From Nonomuraea sp. PA05 (GTDB lineage: Bacteria; Actinomycetota; Actinomycetes; Streptosporangiales; Streptosporangiaceae), in NCBI RefSeq assembly GCF_008086045.1, contig NZ_VSEY01000001.1:550329-614328 (forward strand): 64,000 nucleotides of DNA, read 5' to 3'. A program made the translations under genes and the position numbers. Shown piece by piece: positions 47,498 to 54,582 of the stretch (positions are counted from its first letter, which is position 1; each line of letters opens with the position of its first letter). The notes beneath the pieces are model-generated. The model ran no database searches, was not told where the DNA came from, and saw only the letters and a program-made list of their open reading frames with translations.

Positions 47498-48505
47498 ATG
47501 ATCCAACACGACACCACCACCCGGGGAAGACGGGAACGGCCGGTTCCGCCCGGCCCGCTCCAGGAGTTCGCGCAGGGGCTACGCGACCTGCGGATGGCGG
47601 CGGGCAATCCGAGCTACCGGGCCATGGAGCGTAAGGCGGGATATTCGTCGTCGGCACTGTCCGCGGCCGCGTCGGGGGACCGGCTGCCGAGTCTGGCGGT
47701 CACGAAGGCGTACGTGGGGGCGTGCGGCGGTGACCAGGACGCGTGGGCCAGGAAGTGGAACGACCTGCGGGAGGAGCTGGACAACAAGCCCCACGACGGC
47801 GAGGCGCTCGCGCACCCGTCACCCGCGCGCCGCCCGCGGCGGGTACGGCTGAACCGCGGCGTGGTCAAGCTGTCCGCGCTTCTCGTCGCGATCGGCGTGA
47901 CGGGGCTGGCCACGGCCGGAGCGCTGCGCGACGACCTGCTGTTCCGCGCCATCTCGACCACGGACGACAAGAAGGACGACGGCAAGACGGAGGCCAGGGA
48001 CAACCGGCCCGCCTTCACGGCGGTCGCCGGGCCGAGCTGCCCGCGCGACACGACGCGCAGCGTGCGCATCGACGGCATGCCCGGCAGGGACGGCTGGAAG
48101 GACGCCGCCGCGTCCGGCTGGACCGGCGCGGGCTGCGGCGACAGCTTCCTGTTCTCCGAGCTGAAGCCGAAGAGCGGCGAGAACCCGCGCAACTCCTTCC
48201 AGTGGCGCTTCACCACGGGCCTGCGCGGCTCCCACGACTGCACGCTGACGGTGTACGTCCCGAAGTCGGAGCTGGCCGGGCAGCGCGTCTGGTACACGGT
48301 GAGCGACGGCTTCGACGAGGAGGCGCGCACGGTCGGGGAGTTCACCCTCGACCAGGGCGTGCGCCAGGGCCAGTGGGTGCCGGCGCCGGTTCCCCTGGTC
48401 GTCACCAGCGGCCTGGTGATCGTGCAGATCACCGACACGGGGCGCGGCAACACCACGGGAAACCAGGCCATGGCCGCCGGCCCGGTCCGGCTTTCCTGCC
48501 CATGA
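47498..48505 (+). CDS. HTH-TM-ectodomain membrane protein, paralogue 1
   Basis: 335 residues. Cytoplasmic N-terminus resembles an XRE-type HTH (LQEFAQGLRDLRMAAGNPSY then SGDRLPSLAVTKAYVGACGG), then a membrane helix (VVKLSALLVAIGVTGLATAG), then an extracytoplasmic domain of ~190 residues with four cysteines and the patterns GWTGAGCGD, FQWRFTTGL and VWYTVSDGFDE (beta-sandwich, golvesin-like). The neighbouring gene is a clear paralogue. Many actinomycetes carry such anchored HTH proteins of unknown signal; regulation or cell-surface signalling is possible. ATG preceded by a G-rich run, CCAGGGGG. Confidence 0.78.
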   Translation: MIQHDTTTRGRRERPVPPGPLQEFAQGLRDLRMAAGNPSYRAMERKAGYSSSALSAAASGDRLPSLAVTKAYVGACGGDQDAWARKWNDLREELDNKPHDGEALAHPSPARRPRRVRLNRGVVKLSALLVAIGVTGLATAGALRDDLLFRAISTTDDKKDDGKTEARDNRPAFTAVAGPSCPRDTTRSVRIDGMPGRDGWKDAAASGWTGAGCGDSFLFSELKPKSGENPRNSFQWRFTTGLRGSHDCTLTVYVPKSELAGQRVWYTVSDGFDEEARTVGEFTLDQGVRQGQWVPAPVPLVVTSGLVIVQITDTGRGNTTGNQAMAAGPVRLSCP

Positions 48506-48565
48506 CCTCACCACTGACCTCACCACTGACCTCACCACGGGCCGACACGATCGCTGGGGGGCACG

Positions 48566-49645
48566 ATGACGAACAAGGAAAGGCTTCGTGAGTTACCGCG
48601 CAGACCTCGGGGACGGCACGCGCGTCCGGCGGCGCCCGACCCGCTGAAGGAGTTCGCCCGCGGGCTGCGCGACCTGCGGGCGGCGGCGGGTGAGCCGAGC
48701 CGCCGCGCGATGAGACGCAGGACGGGAGTCCCGGCGGCCGAGCTGGCGGCGGCGGTGTCGGGGGAGGAGCTGCCGAGCCTGACGGTCACGCTCGCGTACG
48801 TGGCCGCGTGCGGCGGCGACCGCAACGAGTGGACCAGGAAGTGGCACGTGGTGGACGCCATGCTGCGGGTGCGCCACAGCGACCGCGTCTACGAGACGGT
48901 GGAGTTCCCGCGCATGGGGCCGCCTCCGGAGCCGCCCGTGGCCGAGCGGCGGCGCACGTCCATCAAGACGTGGGTGATCCTCGGGGTGCTCGCGCAGATC
49001 GCGGTGCCCGCGGCGCTGGTGATCTACCAGAACCAGGTGCCGATGGCCGTCTCCGTCGCGGGCCGCCAGGACGCGTTCACCACCACCTCGCTGCGGCCGG
49101 CCGGCCCGTCGCCGCGGACCACGGCGACGGGCGCCGCCCGCCCGGCCTTCGTGGCGGTCGCGGGCCCCGGCTGCCCGCGCGACGCCAGGCGCAGCGTGCG
49201 CATCGAGGGCGTGCCGGGCCGGGACGGCTGGAAGGACGCCAGCGCTCCCGGCTGGACGGGCGCGGGCTGCGGCGACGGCTTCCTGTTCTCGGCGCTGACG
49301 TACGACCCGGGCCAGGCCGTCCCGCGCAGCAACAGCTTCCAGTGGCGTTTCACGACCGGGCTGGACGGGCGCCACCAGTGCCAGGTGAAGGTGTACGTCC
49401 CGAAGACCGGCTTCGCGGGCCAGCGGGTCTGGTACACCGTCACCGACGGCTTCGACCAGGACGCCCGCACGGTCGCGGAGTTCACCCTCGACCAGCGCAT
49501 GCGCCAGGGCACCTGGGCTCCGGGCCCCGCTCCCGTCACGATCACCAGCGGGCTGGTGATGGTCCGGATCACCGACACCGGCAGGGGCAACGCGACGGGC
49601 GACCAGGCCATGGTGGCCGGGCCGGTGCGCCTGTCCTGCGCCTGA
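48566..49645 (+). CDS. HTH-TM-ectodomain membrane protein, paralogue 2
   Basis: 359 residues, same architecture as the previous gene and about 50-60% alike over the ectodomain by eye: XRE-like N-terminus (LKEFARGLRDLRAAAGEPS), membrane helix (TWVILGVLAQIAVPAALVIY), then GWTGAGCGDGFLFS, FQWRFTTGLDGRHQC and VWYTVTDGFDQDART. The start context, gggggcacgatg, is the same as in the first paralogue. The short gap holds three 12-bp repeats (ctgacctcacca type, 48505-48538). Likely a recent tandem duplication. Function unknown. Confidence 0.8.
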   Translation: MTNKERLRELPRRPRGRHARPAAPDPLKEFARGLRDLRAAAGEPSRRAMRRRTGVPAAELAAAVSGEELPSLTVTLAYVAACGGDRNEWTRKWHVVDAMLRVRHSDRVYETVEFPRMGPPPEPPVAERRRTSIKTWVILGVLAQIAVPAALVIYQNQVPMAVSVAGRQDAFTTTSLRPAGPSPRTTATGAARPAFVAVAGPGCPRDARRSVRIEGVPGRDGWKDASAPGWTGAGCGDGFLFSALTYDPGQAVPRSNSFQWRFTTGLDGRHQCQVKVYVPKTGFAGQRVWYTVTDGFDQDARTVAEFTLDQRMRQGTWAPGPAPVTITSGLVMVRITDTGRGNATGDQAMVAGPVRLSCA

Positions 49646-49763
49646 CAGAGGTCATGAGGAGGCCGCGGCGAGCCCGCCGCGGCCCCCCTTCCAGGCCTGA
49701 TGCGTTCTCACCCGCCGTTGAGGGGTATCAGAGGCGAGAGGTGACCATCGGGGGGAGGTCACG

Positions 49764-51803
49764 ATGGAAGGGGCCGGGGACGGCTCGCGCTGCGGCCTGG
49801 CGTTCGAGGTGCTCGATCCTGCGCCGGTGGGGGTGGCTGTCACCAGCGGCCCCGAGCACCGCCTGCTCTACACCAACGCCATGTACCGGGCACAGTTCGG
49901 CGAGAGACCCATGGGGCTCCCGCTGGAGAAGGCCTTTGCCGAATTCGTCCAGAAACGTTACGGAACGCTGTTCGACCAGGTGTACGAGACGGGCGAGCCC
50001 GTCGTCCTCAACGCCGCTCCGGCGAGCATGGCGGACGAGGGGGAGGAGCGCTTCTTCACCTCCAGCCTGTCGCGCGTGTCGCTGGAGGGCGGCGCGCACG
50101 GCGTGCTCGTGGTGACGACGGAGGTCACCGAGCAGATCAACGCCACGCAGGAGTTCCGGGCGATCGCCGACGAGCGCAGCCGCATCCTGCGGCGCTACGA
50201 GAGCCTGATGCGCGTCAGCGCGGAGATCATCTGGGTGGCGGGCGCCGAGGGCGAGGCCATCGAGCCGAGCCCTAGCTGGCAGCGGGTGACCGGGCAGCCG
50301 TGGGAGGAGTTCAAGGGCCAGGGCTGGCAGCGGATGCTGCATCCGGACGACCGCGAGCCGACGCTCCGGGCCTGGTGGCAGGCGGTCCACGGCGGCGCGG
50401 ACGTCTGGGAGCAGGTCTACCGGCTGCGCACCGCCGACGGATGCTACCGGCACTTCCGGGCGCAGGCCGTGCCGATCCGCGAGAACGGCCGGGTCCTCGA
50501 GTGGGTGGGCACCTGCAGCGACATCGAGCAGCAGTGGCGCGACCGGCGGCGCCAGCAGGTGCTGGACCGCGCGACCGCCGCCACGGCCGACCTGACGAGC
50601 CTGCCCGAGATGCTCGGCGCGCTGGCGGACGTGATCGTCCCCGAGCTGGCCGACGGGTGCGGCGTGCACCTCATCACCGACCTGACCAGCATCAGGCAGG
50701 GCGGCGTGCCGTTCGTGGTCGAACGCCTGGCCACCTCCGCCCGCAGCGGCCTGAGCCGGCTGCCCGCCTACAGCGAGGAGCACCTGCCCGCCGACAACAC
50801 GCTGGTCAGAGCCGTCCAGGAGCGCCGCCCGCTGCTGAAGATCTTCCCGAAGGGCGCGCCGCCGCCCAACCTCGCGCCCGCCGACTTCCAGTCGTGGCTG
50901 ACGGCCAGCGAGGCCAACAGCCTGCTCACGCTGCCTGTCGTGGTGGACGGGGCCGTCCCCGCCGTCGTCAGCGCCGTGACCTGCGAGGACCGGGCGCCGA
51001 TCGGCTGGGACGACATCGAGCTGCTCGACGAGATCTTCGACCACGCGCATGACGCGCTGAGCAACGCCATCCGCTTCCAGCGCGCGCAACAGGTGGCCCT
51101 GGCCCTGCAGCACAGCCTGCTCGCCGAGCCGCCCACCCTGCCCGACCTGGAGATCACGGCCCGCTACCAGGCGAGCCCGACAGCGGCGGAGGTCGGCGGC
51201 GACTGGTACGACTCCTTCGTCCTGCCCGACGGCGTCACCGTGGTCGCCATCGGCGACGTCGCAGGCCACGACCTCGGCGCCGCGGTCGCCATGAGCCAGC
51301 TCCGCAACATGCTGCGCGCCCTGGCCATGGACCGCTGCGAACCGCCCGGCGAGATCCTCACCCGGCTCAACCTCGCGATGGAGTCCCTGTCGGACGACGT
51401 GACGGCCACCGCCGCGCTCGCCCGCGTGGAACGGGTCGAGGGCGGCCACCAGCTCCACTACGCCGTCGCCGGCCACCCGCCGCCGCTCCTGGTCACCGCC
51501 AAGGGGGAGAGCTACTTCCTGGACGGCGGCGCCAGCCCCCTGCTGGGCTTCCGGCACGAGCAGCCGTGCTCGTCGGAGGTGATGCCGTTGCCGCCACGCA
51601 GCACGTTACTGCTATACACGGACGGTCTCGTCGAGCGGTCGGGCGAGCATCTGGACCGGGGGCTGGAGCGGCTGCGCCGGCTCGCGGGGTCGCTGGCGGA
51701 CGAGCCGATCGACGCGTTCTGCGACAATCTGCTCAGCGGGCTGCCCACCAGCGGGCAGGACGACATCGCCGTCATCGCGCTGCGGCTCCCGGCCGAGCCG
51801 TAA
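49764..51803 (+). CDS. PAS-GAF-SpoIIE protein serine phosphatase
   Basis: 679 residues. Two PAS-like domains (residues ~8-125 and ~145-275; VAVTSGPEHRLLYTNAMYRA, and FRAQAVPIRENGRVLEWVG), a GAF domain (~290-440), and a C-terminal SpoIIE/PP2C-type phosphatase with EVGGDWYDSF, IGDVAGHDLGAAVAMSQ, LLYTDGLVE and QDDIAVIAL metal-binding signatures. Such proteins dephosphorylate anti-sigma-antagonist proteins in partner-switch systems. No partner kinase or STAS gene is adjacent. The start region, ggggggaggtcacgatg, has a strong RBS. Confidence 0.9.
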   Translation: MEGAGDGSRCGLAFEVLDPAPVGVAVTSGPEHRLLYTNAMYRAQFGERPMGLPLEKAFAEFVQKRYGTLFDQVYETGEPVVLNAAPASMADEGEERFFTSSLSRVSLEGGAHGVLVVTTEVTEQINATQEFRAIADERSRILRRYESLMRVSAEIIWVAGAEGEAIEPSPSWQRVTGQPWEEFKGQGWQRMLHPDDREPTLRAWWQAVHGGADVWEQVYRLRTADGCYRHFRAQAVPIRENGRVLEWVGTCSDIEQQWRDRRRQQVLDRATAATADLTSLPEMLGALADVIVPELADGCGVHLITDLTSIRQGGVPFVVERLATSARSGLSRLPAYSEEHLPADNTLVRAVQERRPLLKIFPKGAPPPNLAPADFQSWLTASEANSLLTLPVVVDGAVPAVVSAVTCEDRAPIGWDDIELLDEIFDHAHDALSNAIRFQRAQQVALALQHSLLAEPPTLPDLEITARYQASPTAAEVGGDWYDSFVLPDGVTVVAIGDVAGHDLGAAVAMSQLRNMLRALAMDRCEPPGEILTRLNLAMESLSDDVTATAALARVERVEGGHQLHYAVAGHPPPLLVTAKGESYFLDGGASPLLGFRHEQPCSSEVMPLPPRSTLLLYTDGLVERSGEHLDRGLERLRRLAGSLADEPIDAFCDNLLSGLPTSGQDDIAVIALRLPAEP

Positions 51804-51855
51804 CCGCCGCCCGGCGGCCCGTCCGGCAGGCGCTTGAGTGCAGGGGATGGACGTG

Positions 51856-53025
51856 ATGGACGAAGTGACGGCCTGGCTGGCAGGGCGGGCCGTGCCGCTG
51901 GCGGACCTCGCCCCGCTCAGGACCGCGCTCCAGGACGCCCGCGTGGTCGGCCTGGGCGAGGCCACGCACGGCAGCGCCGAGTTCTTCCTGCTCCGCGGGC
52001 GCCTGACCGAGCTCCTCATCGAGGAGCTCGGCTTTACCACGCTCGCCATCGAGGCCAGCGCCGCCGCCGCGCGAGCCGTGGACGCCTACACCGCCGGCGG
52101 GCCGGGCAACCCCCGCGAGGTCCTGGCCGGGCTGCGCTTCTGGACGCTGCACACCGCGGAGATGCTGACCGTCCTCGAACGGCTGCGCGACCACAACCGC
52201 ACCGCCGCCCGGCCCGTCCGCTTCGTCGGGATAGACCCGCAACACCCGCAGTCCGCCCTTCAAGCCCTGCGCGCCTGCCTGGGCGAGCCCGCCGCGCCCC
52301 TGCTCGACCCGCTCGGCGACCTCGGCCGCGACGGCTTCATGCGGCCACTGGACCGGCAGGCCGAGGCGGACGCGCGGCGCCTGGAGGAGCACGTGGCCGC
52401 GCACGGGCCGGACGAGGCCCGCGAGCACGCCAGGATCGTCCGGCAGTTCGCCGACGTGGCGAGCAGGCCGCGCGTCCACACCGATCCGGAGCGCACCCTC
52501 GCCGCCGCCCGCGACCGCTACATGGCCGAGAACGTCGCCAGGCTCCTGACCGTGCCCGAGGACAAGGTGGTCGTGTGGGCGCACAACAGCCACATCGCGC
52601 GGAGCGCCCGCGGTGTTCCGCCGATGGGGGCGCACCTGGCGAGGGAGTTCGGTGAGGCGTACTACGCGCTCGCGGTGCTGTTCGGTCACGGCGAGTTCCG
52701 CGCCCACCGGCGGCGCTTCGGCCGGCTGGTGCGCAAGCCCCCGGCCCTCTTCCGCGTCCCGGCGGGCGGCGCGCCGGGCGACGTGGCGGGCGACGTGGCG
52801 GCGCGGCTGGCCGCCGCCCACCCCGGCGACTACGTGGTGGACCTGCGCGGCGGCGACCGCCCGGAGCCCGTGGCCGCCTGGCTGGCGGACACCAACCAGG
52901 TGCGCGGCTTCGGCGGGATGGCGCGCCGGGTGCGCGCCAGGTCCGCCTTCAGCGACACGGTCCTGGCGGACGAGTTCGACGGCCTCGCCTTCCTGCGGCA
53001 GGTCAGCGCGTCCACACCGTTATGA
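51856..53025 (+). CDS. Erythromycin esterase-like protein
   Basis: 389 residues. GLGEATHGSAEFFLLR, FTTLAIEASAAAARAVDAY and VVVWAHNSHIARSA are typical of the erythromycin esterase family (Ere), with the conserved histidines of the metal/catalytic centre. Members hydrolyse macrolide rings or have unknown substrates. Start taken as ATG 51856, nine bases after AGGGG; ATG 51847 and GTG 51838 are possible. Not tied to the enediyne cluster. Confidence 0.88.
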   Translation: MDEVTAWLAGRAVPLADLAPLRTALQDARVVGLGEATHGSAEFFLLRGRLTELLIEELGFTTLAIEASAAAARAVDAYTAGGPGNPREVLAGLRFWTLHTAEMLTVLERLRDHNRTAARPVRFVGIDPQHPQSALQALRACLGEPAAPLLDPLGDLGRDGFMRPLDRQAEADARRLEEHVAAHGPDEAREHARIVRQFADVASRPRVHTDPERTLAAARDRYMAENVARLLTVPEDKVVVWAHNSHIARSARGVPPMGAHLAREFGEAYYALAVLFGHGEFRAHRRRFGRLVRKPPALFRVPAGGAPGDVAGDVAARLAAAHPGDYVVDLRGGDRPEPVAAWLADTNQVRGFGGMARRVRARSAFSDTVLADEFDGLAFLRQVSASTPL

Positions 53026-53056
53026 CCCCGCCAGGACGCCTGGATAGGATGCGGCC

Positions 53057-53560
53057 ATGAGCACCGACCGGCCAGGAGACGCCCCCGGCGGCGACAACCT
53101 CGGCTGGACGCTCGGCGTGCTGCTGCGCGCCTACCACGGCACGGTCGTCACCGTGATCGGCGATCTGCCGCACGGCCCGCGCGGCTACCAGACGCTCGCC
53201 GCCGTGGTCGGCGGCGAGCACCCCACGCAGCTCGCCCTGGCCGCCCACCTGGGCATCGACCGCACCGTGCTGACGTACCTCCTCGACGACCTGGTCCAGG
53301 CGGGGCTGGTCGAGCGGCGGCTCAACCCGGCCGATCGGCGGCAGCGCAGGATCGTGGCGACGGCGGGCGGCGAGAGCACGTTCAAGGAGCTGGAGCGGCG
53401 GGTGCGCGAGGCCGAGGACGGCCTGCTCGGCGCGCTCGACCCGGCCGAGCGCGACACCTTCAGGAAGCTTCTGCGGCGGGTGGCCTGCGACGTGCGCGAC
53501 GTGGACGCCGCCGCCGACCCGTGCACGGTGGCCGAGGAGCTGCTCTCGGACGGGCGCTGA
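53057..53560 (+). CDS. MarR-family transcriptional regulator
   Basis: 167 residues with winged-helix MarR elements: QLALAAHLGIDRTVLTYLLDDLVQAGLVERRLNPADRRQRRI is spread over residues ~55-97 and contains the wing DRRQR. It lies 131 bases upstream of the F420-dependent LLM gene, which with the fusion gene is its likely target. A gttg-tg-caac palindrome at 53612-53621 is an operator candidate. Start ATG 53057. Confidence 0.92.
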   Translation: MSTDRPGDAPGGDNLGWTLGVLLRAYHGTVVTVIGDLPHGPRGYQTLAAVVGGEHPTQLALAAHLGIDRTVLTYLLDDLVQAGLVERRLNPADRRQRRIVATAGGESTFKELERRVREAEDGLLGALDPAERDTFRKLLRRVACDVRDVDAAADPCTVAEELLSDGR

Positions 53561-53611
53561 GTCTCCCGCTAGTTCCTTGCACACGCGTGGAATGCCCATG
53601 CGCAATTTGCT

Positions 53612-53621
53612 GTTGTGCAAC
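53612..53621. promoter_or_regulatory. Palindromic operator candidate for the MarR regulator
   Basis: gttgtgcaac is a perfect 10-bp palindrome with a two-base centre, placed between the MarR gene and the LLM gene in an AT-richer stretch; related ttg/caa half-sites sit nearby. Confidence 0.35.
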
Positions 53622-53691
53622 TCGTCTGGCGCAGAGATAGTCTGCTCCACAACACATCTGCCTCGCTCGGGCGGAGGAGGAACACACAGCC

Positions 53692-54582
53692 ATGCCTGAC
53701 TACGGGCACGACCTGACGTTCGGGTCGTTCATCACGCCGGCCAACGCCACGCCGCAAGAGGTCGTCGCGCTGGCGCAGGAGTCGGAGGCCGCCGGGCTCG
53801 ACCTGGTCACCTTCCAGGACCATCCCTACCAGGCCGCCTTCCTCGACACCTGGACGCTGCTGTCGTACGTCGCCGCGCGCACCGAACGCGTCCACCTGTC
53901 GGGCAACGTCATCAACCTCCCGCTCCGCCCGCCGGCCGTGCTCGCCAGAGCCGCCGCCAGCCTCGACCTGCTCAGCGGCGGCCGGTTCGAGCTGGGCCTC
54001 GGAGCAGGCGGCTTCTGGGATGCCATCGAAGCCATGGGCGGCCGGCGGCTGACCCCCGGCCAGGCCGTGGACGCGCTCAGCGAGGCCATCGACGTCATCC
54101 GCGGCGTCTGGGACGCGGGCAACCGCGAACGTTTCCGCCTGGACGGCGCCTACTACCAGGTGGACGGCGCCAAGCGCGGCCCGGCCCCGGCGCACGACAT
54201 CGGGATCTGGCTGGGCGCCTACAAGCCCAGGATGCTCCGGCTGACCGGCGCCAAGGCCGACGGCTGGCTGCCGTCGCTGCCGTACATGCGCAGCCTCGAC
54301 CAGCTCGCCGAGGCCAACGCCATCATCGACGACGCCGCCGCCGGGGCCGGGCGCGCGCCCGCCGCCGTCCGCCGCCTGCTCAACCTCACCGGACGCTTCG
54401 GCCCGCCCAGCGACCGGCTGCTGTCGGGGCCGCCCGAGCAGTGGGCCGAGCAGCTCGCGGTGCTGACCCTGGAGTACGGCTTCTCCGGATTCATCCTCAT
54501 GGCCGACGACGCGGCCACCATCCGGACGTTCGGCGAGCAGGTCGCGCCGGGCGTGCGGGAGCTCGTGGCGCGGGAGCGGTGA
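53692..54582 (+). CDS. LLM-class (F420-dependent) oxidoreductase
   Basis: 296 residues. The luciferase-like TIM barrel with LTFGSFITPANATPQEVV, HLSGNVINLPLRPPAVLARAA and LDLLSGGRFELGLGAGGFWD is that of F420-dependent LLM enzymes. The catalytic substrate cannot be named. Fourth-frame start of the next gene overlaps its stop (GTGATC). The region ELGLGAGGFWDAIEAMGG is intact, in contrast to its fused paralogue. Confidence 0.9.
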   Translation: MPDYGHDLTFGSFITPANATPQEVVALAQESEAAGLDLVTFQDHPYQAAFLDTWTLLSYVAARTERVHLSGNVINLPLRPPAVLARAAASLDLLSGGRFELGLGAGGFWDAIEAMGGRRLTPGQAVDALSEAIDVIRGVWDAGNRERFRLDGAYYQVDGAKRGPAPAHDIGIWLGAYKPRMLRLTGAKADGWLPSLPYMRSLDQLAEANAIIDDAAAGAGRAPAAVRRLLNLTGRFGPPSDRLLSGPPEQWAEQLAVLTLEYGFSGFILMADDAATIRTFGEQVAPGVRELVARER

